A stretch of DNA of 64,000 nt from Candidatus Syntrophopropionicum ammoniitolerans (GTDB taxonomy: Bacteria; Bacillota; Desulfotomaculia; Desulfotomaculales; Pelotomaculaceae), in contig JABMJD010000008.1 in the NCBI GenBank assembly GCA_013201395.1, positions 20,921 to 84,920 of the forward strand, in the 5' to 3' direction. The notes beneath the pieces are model-generated. The model had not been told where the DNA came from. It made no database searches and saw only the letters and a list, made by a program, of their open reading frames with translations. Below are positions 9,658-18,096 of this stretch, in pieces. The translations under genes were made by a program, and so were the position numbers. Numbering within the stretch: the first letter of the stretch is position 1; the number at the start of each line of letters is the position of its first letter.

Positions 9658-10647
9658 ATGGATGTCCTATCACAAAACAAGATAGATGCTATACTGGAAG
9701 CCTTGTCTACAGGTGTAATAAAGACAGAAGAATTTGAGGAAACACCTGGGGAGATTGATTATGAAAAATATGACTTCAGACGCCCAAATAAATTTTCCAA
9801 CGAACAGTTGCGTACCTTGCAAACACTTCATGATGTTTTTGCGCGGTTGGTGTCAAAATTCTTAACGGGCTATCTGCGCAGTGGCATTGAAATTGAGGTT
9901 GCTGCCGTGAGCCAAATGACATATGAGGACTTTATTGGTTCCATCCCAAACCCGGCAGCCTTAACAATTTTTTCTTTGGAGCCTTTAAAGGGTATGGCCA
10001 TCATCCAGTTTGATCCGATGTTCATTTTTCCCATGATTGATCTGTTCTTGGGAGGAAAGGGCGAAGGTTTGAACCTGGCCCGGGAATTTACCGATATCGA
10101 GATTTCTTTGATCCACAATTTGTCGAGCAAAATTTTGGAGAATCTCGCTATAGCCTGGAAGGACATAGTTAGAGTTAAGCCAACTATAGATTTTGTGGAG
10201 ACAAACCCCCATTTGCACCAAATATTATCCTTTAATGAAATTGTAGCCTTGATTACCCTGGCTACGAGGGTAGGTGACGCTGAAGGTTTTATTAACCTTT
10301 GTCTGCCATTTCCTTTTGTGGCGCCACTGGTGACAAACCTGGCTTACCACAGAAATCCCAAACCCGATGTGGAAGATGTGAACATCGAGGAAACAAAAAG
10401 GCTAGAACACTTGCTTGGCTTTCCCATGATTGAACTTACCGTTCTAACTGGACAAACCCAAATAACAGTGGATGATTTTTTGCATTTGCAGGAGGGTGAC
10501 GTCTTGCTTTTAGATAAGAAGGTGAATGACGATATGGACCTCTATGTGGGGGAGTTTTTAAAATACAAGGTTCAGCCCGGCAAGCTGGGCAGCAAATTAG
10601 CCGTACAGGTTACAGCGTTAACCGCCGGAGGTGAGCAAGATGACTAA
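9658..10647 (+). CDS. fliM: Flagellar motor switch protein FliM
   Basis: C-ring switch protein, 329 aa, that sets motor rotation and receives CheY-P. The N-terminal CheY-binding motif is present (VLSQNKIDAILEAL, compare LSQxEIDALL). The middle CheC-like domain follows (from LQTLHDVFARLVSKFLTGYLR, including NPAALTIFSLEPLKGMAII), and a C-terminal SpoA/FliN-like domain is at about residues 255-322 (IELTVLTGQTQITVDDFLHL). It overlaps fliY slightly. Its location downstream of the sigma factor and rod genes is unusual compared with the B. subtilis fliM position upstream of fliP. Confidence 0.95.
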   Translation: MDVLSQNKIDAILEALSTGVIKTEEFEETPGEIDYEKYDFRRPNKFSNEQLRTLQTLHDVFARLVSKFLTGYLRSGIEIEVAAVSQMTYEDFIGSIPNPAALTIFSLEPLKGMAIIQFDPMFIFPMIDLFLGGKGEGLNLAREFTDIEISLIHNLSSKILENLAIAWKDIVRVKPTIDFVETNPHLHQILSFNEIVALITLATRVGDAEGFINLCLPFPFVAPLVTNLAYHRNPKPDVEDVNIEETKRLEHLLGFPMIELTVLTGQTQITVDDFLHLQEGDVLLLDKKVNDDMDLYVGEFLKYKVQPGKLGSKLAVQVTALTAGGEQDD

Positions 10648-11713
10648 TAAACATTTAAGCCGGGAAGAAATAGATGCACTGCTGAACAGTCAAGTTCCGG
10701 AACTTTTGCGTCCAGATAAGGCAAAAGAAAAAACAGATGAACAGGCTGCCCAGGACTCCACTGAAAGGGAGTTTGTTGACCGTCAAAATGCCCGAGTAGC
10801 GGAAGCAAATGGGTCGCAGGTTGAGCTGTGGTCCCTAACAGATGAAGAAAGAGATGCTCTGGGAAGGGTTGGTAGCATATGTATGGGTTCTGCCTCCAAA
10901 ACCCTTTCCCTGTTGTTAAAACAACAGGTAGATATAACCAACCCCAGGGTGGAGGTTACATCCACAGGGGAATTTTTAAAGTGCTTTACCAGTCCTCACA
11001 TATCCTTTCGGGTTAACTTTACTGAGGGACTTACGGGGTGCGGCTACCTGATCATAAAGCAGGAGGATACCGCAGTGCTGGCAGACTTGATGGCGGGGGG
11101 GGAAGGTGCCGGTATTTCTAAGGAAATTACTGAGACCACCATCAGCGCAGTTTCTGAGGCCATGAACCAGGCAATCAGGGTGGTTTCTACTGCTATGACC
11201 ACAATTTTTAGGCGCATGGTATGTATCTCCCCGCCTGAAATAAAGGTTCATCCTGGGCCCGAAGAATTGCCCGAGCAGGGCCACGTTGTTGTTATTTGGT
11301 TCAAAATGACTGTGGGAAGTGTTCTGGACACTCAAATCATACAGATAATGAATATTACCACAGCCAGGGAGCAAGCGGATTTGGTTCTCGATCAGATAGA
11401 AACGGCTGACGACAATCATTCGAAAAAGACACAGCCATCTATCACTAATCAGCAGCATCTGGACCTAATTAGGGATATCCCTTTGAAGGTTACCGTACTC
11501 CTGGGCCGGACCAAATGGTCAATTAAAGATATACTGGAGCTGACACCCGGATCCGTGGTTGAATTGCAAAGCCTGGTGGATGAGCCGGTGGAGGTGCTGG
11601 TGAATGGAACCCTGGTGGCTATGGGGGAAATTGTGGTGGTCAACGAAAACTTTGGGGTGCAGCTAACCCAGATCATTAAACCGGAAGAAAGGATGCAAAA
11701 TATTAGGAAATAG
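10640..11713 (+). CDS. fliY: Flagellar motor switch phosphatase FliY
   Basis: C-ring protein of 357 aa combining three parts: an N-terminal CheY-P binding-like motif (LSREEIDALLNSQ, residues 5-17), a CheC-type phosphatase domain with the motif SEAMNQAIRVVSTAM, and a C-terminal FliN domain (DIPLKVTVLLGRTKWSIKDI to FGVQLTQI). In FliY homologues the CheC-type E/N pair dephosphorylates CheY-P; at least one such pair is visible. ATG 10640 is eight bases after GGAGGTG; an in-frame GTG at 10631 lies inside that site. It overlaps the fliM end by 8 nt and is the last gene of the flagellar run. Confidence 0.92.
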   Translation: MTNKHLSREEIDALLNSQVPELLRPDKAKEKTDEQAAQDSTEREFVDRQNARVAEANGSQVELWSLTDEERDALGRVGSICMGSASKTLSLLLKQQVDITNPRVEVTSTGEFLKCFTSPHISFRVNFTEGLTGCGYLIIKQEDTAVLADLMAGGEGAGISKEITETTISAVSEAMNQAIRVVSTAMTTIFRRMVCISPPEIKVHPGPEELPEQGHVVVIWFKMTVGSVLDTQIIQIMNITTAREQADLVLDQIETADDNHSKKTQPSITNQQHLDLIRDIPLKVTVLLGRTKWSIKDILELTPGSVVELQSLVDEPVEVLVNGTLVAMGEIVVVNENFGVQLTQIIKPEERMQNIRK

Positions 11714-11732
11714 AAATAAGAATACAAATTTT

Positions 11733-12395
11733 CTAACAGGTGAAGTTTATTCTGTTTCCCAGTACCTTGTTAACATAGTCCCTGGTTTCCTGATAATTTG
11801 GTATGCCGCCGGCCCGATCAACGGTCCCCGGACCGGCATTATAAGCAGCCAGGGCCAGCGAGGTGTTGCCATGATAACGATCCAGCATCTGCCTGAGATA
11901 AAGCACACCACCCTCCAGGTTCTGGGCCGGGTCATAGGGGTTGCCCACCCCCAGGCTGTTTGCAGTGCCGGGCATCAGCTGCATCAGACCCATTGCCCCC
12001 GCTTGTGAGGTAGCATTGGGATTGAAATTGGACTCGGCCTGGACAACGGATTTAACCAGAGCCGGGTCAACACGATGCCTCCCCGCTATTTCGTTAATCA
12101 AATCCACCAATCTGCTATTGTTACCCATAGCAGGCTTATTTCCCATGGGGCCGGCTTGAGAGGCCGCAACCTGTGCTTCCCCCGGCAACCCGTCAATCCT
12201 TACTCTGGTACCTGGGGTGTTGTCACCCAGGGCGGCACCCGGAAACAGGGCCCCCGTTTTAAGGCCATTTCCTGCCAGGGCAAGGGCCAAAAACGAAGCA
12301 AATTGATCGTTCTTTTCTTTTTCAACCGGGCTTGCCGGCCATTGTCTTTTGCCCAGGAAATCCAGCAAGAGAACCCTTACTAACATGCCTACCAA
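11733..12395 (-). CDS. Lytic transglycosylase (SLT domain)
   Basis: Peptidoglycan-cleaving enzyme of 220 aa. The last ~120 residues form a goose-lysozyme/SLT fold: the catalytic Glu lies in [14 protein letters not shown], followed by [29 protein letters not shown] and [11 protein letters not shown], all classic. The first ~100 residues are low-complexity linker without a clear signal peptide. The start is TTG at 12395 behind AAAGGGGAA; an ATG three codons on is possible. It is convergent with fliY, 19 nt apart. It could gate wall penetration by the flagellar rod or act in general wall turnover; the sequence does not decide. Confidence 0.85.
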   Translation of the reverse strand: MVGMLVRVLLLDFLGKRQWPASPVEKEKNDQFASFLALALAGNGLKTGALFPGAALGDNTPGTRVRIDGLPGEAQVAASQAGPMGNKPAMGNNSRLVDLINEIAGRHRVDPALVKSVVQAESNFNPNATSQAGAMGLMQLMPGTANSLGVGNPYDPAQNLEGGVLYLRQMLDRYHGNTSLALAAYNAGPGTVDRAGGIPNYQETRDYVNKVLGNRINFTC

Positions 12396-12981
12396 TAGAA
12401 TATTCCCCTTTCACCCATCATAGCCGTTCACTATAAAAACAGTATATCAAACTAGTAGTTGTTTAAAAACTGTTTTTTCCAGATTAATTGCATTAACCAA
12501 TCAATGGATTAATCGTTTTTATTAATAAATAAATTTTTTAATGGGACTGATTGTATTAAGTAATAAATAAAACTGGGAAGGGAAGGGATTTGCGTAATAA
12601 TAGCAGGTTTGTCTCAGCCATATCACGGGATAATGCCAGGCAGGACAAGACGTGAGAGCGTTTTTTAACACCGCCTGTGTTTGCACATTGCCTATATCAG
12701 TATACAACAAGGGGGCTTATTGCCAAGTTTGATTAGTTTTATCAATAAATAGAGGACTTGTTTGCCAAAAAAACATATGTCATTAACTTTATTAATCGTT
12801 ACTTTCTATTAGTGATTGGCCTGTTTGCATTACATAGCAGAAGTTTTATGTTAAAATACAAGCGAGATGTATAGATTTAGTTTTGTAGTTTTTACTGCAA
12901 ATGCGGTGCCATTGCCCGCGCTGCCCGTAAATTGTATGGCGTGCAAGCACAAATATTTTAAGCATAGATGAGGTGAAGTTA
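12396..12981. other. Long AT-rich intergenic region
   Basis: A 586-nt stretch without a convincing gene, much more AT-rich than its surroundings. ATTAATCGTT occurs twice (near 12508 and 12790), and TTGATTAGTTTTATCAATAAA near 12728 is related in composition. A possible extended -10 element (TGTTAAAAT, about 12848-12856) could serve the small gene at 12982. No tRNA or known riboswitch was recognised. Confidence 0.4.
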
Positions 12982-13266
12982 ATGGCACATAGATATTGTT
13001 CCAATCCTGATTATATGAGGCCGCCCGACAGCTATGGCCTTCTAGACAGGATTGTATGCAGTTGCACTGAAGTTGCGAATTGTTTGGGGGAAAAATGTTC
13101 GTGTTGGCATAATAGCCGTATCAGGGCATTCGAGCGCCTACGTTCCCTTGATGAAGAAAAACAGGAGCACATCTCAAAAAAATATTACGGTGGTAAACGC
13201 CCCTGGGCGGAAGCAGAAATGGAAATGTTGTTGCAAAACTACTGGCAAGGTACACAGAATTTTTAG
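12982..13266 (+). CDS. Small Cys-rich protein of unknown function
   Basis: 94 aa, not recognised. ATG 12982 follows GAGGTGA at the right distance; an in-frame GTG at 12973 lies within that site. The first half contains six cysteines (C6, then a cluster CSCTEVANCLGEKCSCWH), a spacing that could hold a metal or disulfides. The second half is charged and helical (RIRAFERLRSLDEEKQEHISKK) and ends in an aromatic segment (MLLQNYWQG). There is no signal peptide, so it is probably cytoplasmic. It stands alone between an AT-rich gap and a weak terminator. Confidence 0.55.
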   Translation: MAHRYCSNPDYMRPPDSYGLLDRIVCSCTEVANCLGEKCSCWHNSRIRAFERLRSLDEEKQEHISKKYYGGKRPWAEAEMEMLLQNYWQGTQNF

Positions 13267-13598
13267 CGGATGCCGGGGGAGATTACTGCGAATAGGCGAA
13301 TACAAAGCAAAAAAGCCGCCATCTTAATCGGGCTGCGCCAGGCATATTGCCTGTTTTATACTAGAGGCCCCGCTACCCTAGACATGCAGAGGGGAAATAG
13401 CCGGCTGTTCTAACCTGTATAGGTGCATGGATTTTCGCAAAGCTCGTGCCTTTTCTATCAACATGCTGACAGCAGCAGAAAATAGAAACAGGACGGGCTT
13501 ATCTTTATGCATTTTTACCCTTTTTTAGAACAGGGGTCCTTCACTGCATGGGAAATATTTGATAAGCTTATTGAAAAGATATCTGAGGAGAGGGATTA
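13267..13598. terminator. Intergenic region with weak terminator hairpin
   Basis: 332 nt without a gene. CAGGCA-TAT-TGCCTG at 13339-13353 followed by TTTTAT could end the upstream small gene. A GCAAAGC stretch near 13439 recalls part of a c-di-GMP aptamer, but the required partner segment is absent. Nothing else was recognised. Confidence 0.4.
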
Positions 13599-14312
13599 AT
13601 GTTTGAGGCCATATTGTTCGATCTTGACGGGACACTGCTGGATGCAGATATGAGTGTCTTTTTTAAACATTATTTTCAGGCTATGGGGGAATTTGCTGTT
13701 GAAAAAGGATTTGGGGATCCGGAACAGCTGGTGAAGCTGGTGGATCGGTGTACCTGGCACATGATCAGGGATCATAGTGGCGGGAACACTAATATAGGGA
13801 CCTTCATGGAAAGGTTCCTGGATCAATGGACCTGCACGGAGGAACAAGCAAATGACTTCTTTAATGAGTTCTATGAGGTGAAATTTCCACTTTTGGAGCA
13901 GTATTGCCGGGCTTTTCCGGGGATGAAAGAAATGATGGCCGGGCTGTGCAGACATAAGCAGCAGATTGTTATTGCCACCCAACCAATTTTCCCTATCCGG
14001 CCCATACAATGCCGTCTGAACTGGGCAGAGGTGGGGGATTTCCCCTATGCATTGATCACATCGGGTGAGCACATGCATTATTGCAAACCCGCTGTAGAAT
14101 ATTATGCTGAAATTGTGGAGCGAATAGGTGCGAACCCGGCTAATTGTCTGATGGTTGGCAACGATACCGATAGTGATCTGGCGGCAGGGGAATTGGGGAT
14201 GAAAACTTTTCTTTTGGAGGAACGGTTGATTGATCAGGGCAACAACTCCTACCGACCCGATTGGCGTGGTAAACTCCCAGATCTATATGACTTCATGGAA
14301 GAAATCATTTAA
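13599..14312 (+). CDS. HAD-superfamily hydrolase
   Basis: Haloacid dehalogenase-type phosphatase, 237 aa. Motif I is LFDLDGTLLDAD (nucleophile D9, acid D11), motif II the Thr of IATQPIF, motif III the Lys of YCKPAVEYY, and motif IV GNDTDSDLAAGELG. An alpha-helical cap of type C1 lies between motifs I and II (about residues 15-110). The substrate cannot be deduced; a phosphoglycolate- or nucleotide-phosphatase-like role is possible. ATG 13599 follows GAGGAGAGG. Confidence 0.82.
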   Translation: MFEAILFDLDGTLLDADMSVFFKHYFQAMGEFAVEKGFGDPEQLVKLVDRCTWHMIRDHSGGNTNIGTFMERFLDQWTCTEEQANDFFNEFYEVKFPLLEQYCRAFPGMKEMMAGLCRHKQQIVIATQPIFPIRPIQCRLNWAEVGDFPYALITSGEHMHYCKPAVEYYAEIVERIGANPANCLMVGNDTDSDLAAGELGMKTFLLEERLIDQGNNSYRPDWRGKLPDLYDFMEEII

Positions 14313-14355
14313 CCAAAGCAGTTTAAATTGGCGTGTATGGAAGATGGTGAAGCAT

Positions 14356-14640
14356 ATGGGGGATAAACTGATAACCATTAGAATACCCGGCGATATTTTG
14401 ACTGAAATGGACAGCCATGTATTAGAAGGTGATAGAAACAGTTTTATCATAGGTCTTGTTCGTCAGGAACTAGACAGGCTGAAACGGTTGAAAAAAAAGA
14501 AAATCACAGGCAAAAAAAAGGGTGTTTTTGTTGATACCGGCTATCCGGAACTAAAAACTCTTGAGGATATTACCAACTGGGCCAAAAAAAGAAGAGCGGA
14601 GTTTGCGGCTAGTAAGAAGGATTCCCATAGTGAAAAATGA
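14356..14640 (+). CDS. Ribbon-helix-helix-like protein
   Basis: 94 aa. The N-terminal ~45 residues (KLITIRIPGDILTEMDSH, then RNSFIIGLVRQELDR) match the beta-alpha-alpha pattern of CopG/Arc-type DNA-binding proteins. A very basic linker follows (LKKKKITGKKKG), then an acidic/aromatic segment and a helical tail. ATG 14356 has GGTGA five bases upstream; an in-frame ATG at 14344 has a poorer site. Such proteins often are antitoxins, but no toxin-like gene adjoins. It may be a stand-alone regulator. Confidence 0.55.
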   Translation: MGDKLITIRIPGDILTEMDSHVLEGDRNSFIIGLVRQELDRLKRLKKKKITGKKKGVFVDTGYPELKTLEDITNWAKKRRAEFAASKKDSHSEK

Positions 14641-14930
14641 CAAATTTTTTGCAAAATAAAATAATTATTTATCATGCAGATAGAGTCGTTTAAGGCCATA
14701 TTAAGCCCTGGTTTATCTGGACAAGCTATTACCGGATGTATCGCCAATCATGATGCTGGTTAGCAACAATTACGTTTTTTCCCTCCCCAATTGATCACTC
14801 CTGGGGCCATATTTTCACCCTTTACCAGTCCTTGACCCGGCAAAAAAGTATTTACAGGAGGCAACTTGTTTGCTATATTAAAGTTGTCTCCTGGCGCATT
14901 TTGTTAATTATTGTTATTGGGGGGAGTTTG
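14641..14930. other. Upstream region of the betaine-type transporter
   Basis: 290 nt between the RHH gene and the binding-protein gene. The frame of the binding protein stays open upstream to 14832, but the translated extension is poor in character and the lipoprotein signal starts at 14931. No clear promoter or operator was found. Confidence 0.35.
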
Positions 14931-15812
14931 TTGATCAAGAGTAAAAGGTTCGTATTTTTGTTGGTAATAATCTTAAGTTCAGTGCTGGTAATCACCGGAT
15001 GTGGGACTGATAGTGATCCTGTAGGAGGTACAGATGGAAAAATTAAAGTCTCCATCGGGAAGGTGCCTTATCCGGATATGTGGCCGGCGGCTTACATTAT
15101 GAGAGATGTTGCGGCAGAACTGGGTCATGAAACAGAGATTGTCGAGGCTGATATGGGGCTAATGTATCAGGGATTGGCTCAGGGCAGCATCACTGTTTTC
15201 CCTGACGTCTGTCTGCCCTTTTTGCACCAGTCCTATGTAGATAAGTATGAGGGTCAATTTGAGGTAGTGGGGAAGGTTTATGAGGATGCACCCAGTGGTT
15301 TCACAGTGCCCACATATGTTGATATTGACACTATTGACGAATTAAAAGGGCGTGCAGGGGATTTTGGCGGCCGTGTTGTGGGTATAGAACCAAGTGCCGG
15401 CATTATGATCCAGGCTATAGAGGCCATGGAGGCTTATGGGCTAGATGGATATGAATTGTTGGAGGGTAGTACACCGGCTATGCTGGCGGATGTTAAAAAT
15501 GCTACCAGTAATGAAAATCCCATACTCTTTTTATCCTGGCGTCCACACCCCATGTGGGTAGACTATGATCTGAAAATACTAGAGGATTCAAAGGGTATCT
15601 GGCATCCCTATGATTGCCGAACCGGCGTAAATAATAATCTAAAAGAAGATGCTCCGGAGTTGTATAATTTTATTCAAGGGTTCGGTATCTCTCTAGAGGA
15701 TATTGAAAAAATGCTCGTAAAAATGGAGGTTGACGGGATGGACCCGGAGGCCCTGGCCAAAGATTGGATTGAACAAAACCGGGCTTTGGTTGATGAACTG
15801 ATTGGCAAATAA
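14931..15812 (+). CDS. Glycine betaine-type ABC transporter, substrate-binding lipoprotein
   Basis: OpuAC/ProX-family binding protein, 293 aa, tethered outside the membrane. It has a lipoprotein signal (MIKSKRFVFLLVIILSS, lipobox VITGC) and the family fold from KVSIGKVPYPDMWPAAYIMR; tryptophans (W in DMWPAA, W in LSWRPHPMW) could form the aromatic cage for a quaternary ammonium ligand. The start is TTG 14931 just behind GGGGAG; the spacing is short, but this gives the correct signal peptide. The ATPase and permease genes follow, so this is a complete importer for an osmoprotectant or a related compound; the exact ligand is inference. Confidence 0.85.
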   Translation: MIKSKRFVFLLVIILSSVLVITGCGTDSDPVGGTDGKIKVSIGKVPYPDMWPAAYIMRDVAAELGHETEIVEADMGLMYQGLAQGSITVFPDVCLPFLHQSYVDKYEGQFEVVGKVYEDAPSGFTVPTYVDIDTIDELKGRAGDFGGRVVGIEPSAGIMIQAIEAMEAYGLDGYELLEGSTPAMLADVKNATSNENPILFLSWRPHPMWVDYDLKILEDSKGIWHPYDCRTGVNNNLKEDAPELYNFIQGFGISLEDIEKMLVKMEVDGMDPEALAKDWIEQNRALVDELIGK

Positions 15813-15923
15813 TTTGTTGTTTACAGGAATTTAGATAAAACTTCATAACACTATTATTTGCAGTTAGTTGGGCAACATGTTGAAGGAGACATGCCTGGAA
15901 GTGAGTTGTTATTTAGCTTATCG

Positions 15924-15956
15924 ATTGGGTATTGAACAAATTGTTCAATACCCAAT
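15924..15956. repeat. Perfect 33-nt palindrome between binding-protein and ATPase genes
   Basis: ATTGGGTATTGAACAA, one central A, then the exact reverse complement: 16-bp arms without a mismatch. It lies 111 nt after the binding-protein stop and 13 nt before the ATPase start, followed by a short T-rich stretch (TTTTA). It may be an operator for a dimeric regulator, or a hairpin that protects upstream mRNA and lowers ATPase expression. Confidence 0.85.
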
Positions 15957-15968
15957 TTTATCGGGGGG

Positions 15969-17195
15969 TTGTTAAAAATAGAAAGCAAGGAAATAAAAAA
16001 TAAGATAGAAATAAAAAATTTGTATAAAATTTTTGGCGTATATCCGGAAAGGGCAGTTAAGCTGCTCCAGGATAACAAAAACAAAGATGAAATCCTATCT
16101 GGAACAAAAAACGTCGTGGGGCTAAATGATGTGTCTCTTTCCATTAGATCCGGTGAAACTTTTGTGGTTATGGGTCTATCGGGCAGCGGCAAATCAACCC
16201 TGGCCAGATGCATAAATAGACTGATTGAGCCCACATCGGGAGAGATATATATCGACGGTGAAAATATTACGGCTATGTCTTATAAAGAACTACTACAGGT
16301 GCGGCGCAATAAAATCGGCATGGTTTTTCAAAGCTTTGCCCTGTTTCCTCATTTAAACCTGTTGGACAATGTAGCCTATGGTCTAAAGGTGCAGGGTGTG
16401 CCTGTGGCCAAAAGACATGAACGAGCCTTTCATTCCCTCCAGGGGGTCGGCTTGAGCGGTTGGGAAAAATACTATCCGGAACAGTTGAGTGGGGGAATGC
16501 GCCAGCGAGTAGGACTGGCCAGGGCCCTGGCCAATGATCCCGGTATTCTATTAATGGATGAAGCCTTCAGTGCTTTGGATCCCTTGATTAGACAGGACAT
16601 GCAGGATGAATTGATGAATTTACAGGACAAAATGAACAAAACTATCGTGTTTATTACCCATGACCTAAATGAGGCGCTAAAGTTGGGGGATCGTATCGCT
16701 TTAATGAAAGATGGGGAAATTAACCAGGTTGGTACCCCGGAGGAGATTTTGGTCTCACCGGCTACAGAATATGTGGCCCGTTTCGTTGAAGGTGTAGACA
16801 AAACAAAGGTATTTACAGCCGCCCACGTCATGAAAAGACCGCAGCCATTGGTATATGCTAAGGACGGACCCCGGGTGGCACTGCATAAAATGAAGAAGGC
16901 CGGCATATCAAGTATATTTGTCGTTGGCAGAGGGAAAAAGGTGCAGGGGTTGTTGTATGCCGATCAGGCAGCGGCAGCGCTGCGGGAAGGGCAGGACACG
17001 GTGATCCCCTATTTAGATATTGGTTATCCCAAGGTAGCACCGGAAACCTGCATTAGTGATATGTTTGACATGATGGCGTCTGCTAATGGTCCGGTAGCTG
17101 TTACCTCGCCGGAGGACGAGTTGCTGGGCATTATCGTCCGTGGGGCAATTTTTGCCGGACTGTCAGGAGGTGAGTCTCCCTATGCCGGAATTTAG
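15969..17195 (+). CDS. Glycine betaine-type ABC transporter, ATPase with C-terminal CBS-like region
   Basis: ProV/OpuAA-type ATPase, 408 aa. Walker A is GLSGSGKST, the signature LSGGMRQRVGLARAL, Walker B ILLMDEAFSALD and the switch His in FITHDLNEA. The N-terminal KNLYKIFGVYPERAVKLL segment is typical for this subfamily. Residues ~280-400 resemble a CBS pair (HKMKKAGISSIFVVGRGKK and MMASANGPVAVTSPEDELLG), which in OpuA senses ionic strength. The TTG at 15969 directly abuts a G-run, so the precise start is uncertain. It overlaps the permease by 14 nt. Confidence 0.88.
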   Translation: MLKIESKEIKNKIEIKNLYKIFGVYPERAVKLLQDNKNKDEILSGTKNVVGLNDVSLSIRSGETFVVMGLSGSGKSTLARCINRLIEPTSGEIYIDGENITAMSYKELLQVRRNKIGMVFQSFALFPHLNLLDNVAYGLKVQGVPVAKRHERAFHSLQGVGLSGWEKYYPEQLSGGMRQRVGLARALANDPGILLMDEAFSALDPLIRQDMQDELMNLQDKMNKTIVFITHDLNEALKLGDRIALMKDGEINQVGTPEEILVSPATEYVARFVEGVDKTKVFTAAHVMKRPQPLVYAKDGPRVALHKMKKAGISSIFVVGRGKKVQGLLYADQAAAALREGQDTVIPYLDIGYPKVAPETCISDMFDMMASANGPVAVTSPEDELLGIIVRGAIFAGLSGGESPYAGI

Positions 17196-18051
17196 AATAC
17201 CTCTGGGGGATGTAACTAACGATATATTTGATCAATTAATTACAGTGATTGCCCCTGTTACCAATGGGATCAGCAGTAGTTTGGAAACCTTTTTGAAATG
17301 GAACGAAGCATTTCTTCTGATGTGGCCGCCATTGCTGATTGTGGCAGTGCTGGGGCTGCTGGTATGGTTTTTTGTAGATAAAAAACTCAGCTTGTTTATC
17401 GTCTTCAGTTTGATTTTTATGCTGGGTCTTAACCTTTGGGATCAAACAATGAGCACTGTGGGGCTGGTTATTGCCGGCACCTTGTTATCACTTTTGTTCG
17501 GGATCCCACTGGGGATTTTGGCCTCCCAAAACGACACGACGGAAAAAATAATCAGTCCCATTTTGGATCTGATGCAGACCATGCCCAGTTTTGTGTATCT
17601 AATACCGGCGGTGATCTTTTTTGGACTGGGCAAGGTGGCTGCCCTGGCAGCTATTTTAATTTTCGCCCTTCCACCGGCCATCCGTTTGACTAATCTAGGG
17701 ATTCGGCAGGTTCCCGCAGAAATGGTAGAAGCCGCCAGTGCATTTGGATCCACCAGGTTACAAATTTTAAAAGAGGTGCAGTTACCCCTGGCCATGCCGA
17801 CCATAATGACGGGAGTAAACCAATGTATTATGATGTCTCTTTCTATGTCCGTTATTGCTGCTATGATTGGTGCCGGTGGTTTGGGTCGTGAGGTGCTTAC
17901 CGCCATGCAGACTGTGGACATTGGACTGGGGATGGAAGGTGGGCTGGGCATAGTTGTGGTAGCGATTATTATGGACCGGGTATCCCAGAAGCTGGCCAGG
18001 CGCAGTCAGAAGGGGGAAGAAATTGCCGGTAGTGGGGCAGGCAGTAAATAA
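17182..18051 (+). CDS. Glycine betaine-type ABC transporter, permease
   Basis: ProW/OpuAB-family membrane permease, 289 aa. It has about six to seven hydrophobic segments and the EAA loop EAASAFGSTRLQILKEVQLP that contacts the ATPase. ATG 17182 follows AGGAGGTGA (17165-17173) at a good distance, so the longer open frame is not needed. The overlap with the ATPase gene indicates coupled translation. It ends 45 nt from the convergent gene at 18097. Confidence 0.88.
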   Translation: MPEFRIPLGDVTNDIFDQLITVIAPVTNGISSSLETFLKWNEAFLLMWPPLLIVAVLGLLVWFFVDKKLSLFIVFSLIFMLGLNLWDQTMSTVGLVIAGTLLSLLFGIPLGILASQNDTTEKIISPILDLMQTMPSFVYLIPAVIFFGLGKVAALAAILIFALPPAIRLTNLGIRQVPAEMVEAASAFGSTRLQILKEVQLPLAMPTIMTGVNQCIMMSLSMSVIAAMIGAGGLGREVLTAMQTVDIGLGMEGGLGIVVVAIIMDRVSQKLARRSQKGEEIAGSGAGSK

Positions 18052-18096
18052 TAATAGAAAAGGCCTATCAGATGACAGCAGGGTATTTGCAGGCTC

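Noticed and set aside
13435..13450. Cyclic-di-GMP riboswitch
   Set aside because: Only GCAAAGC is seen; the partner GGCAAACC segment and the expected stems are missing.
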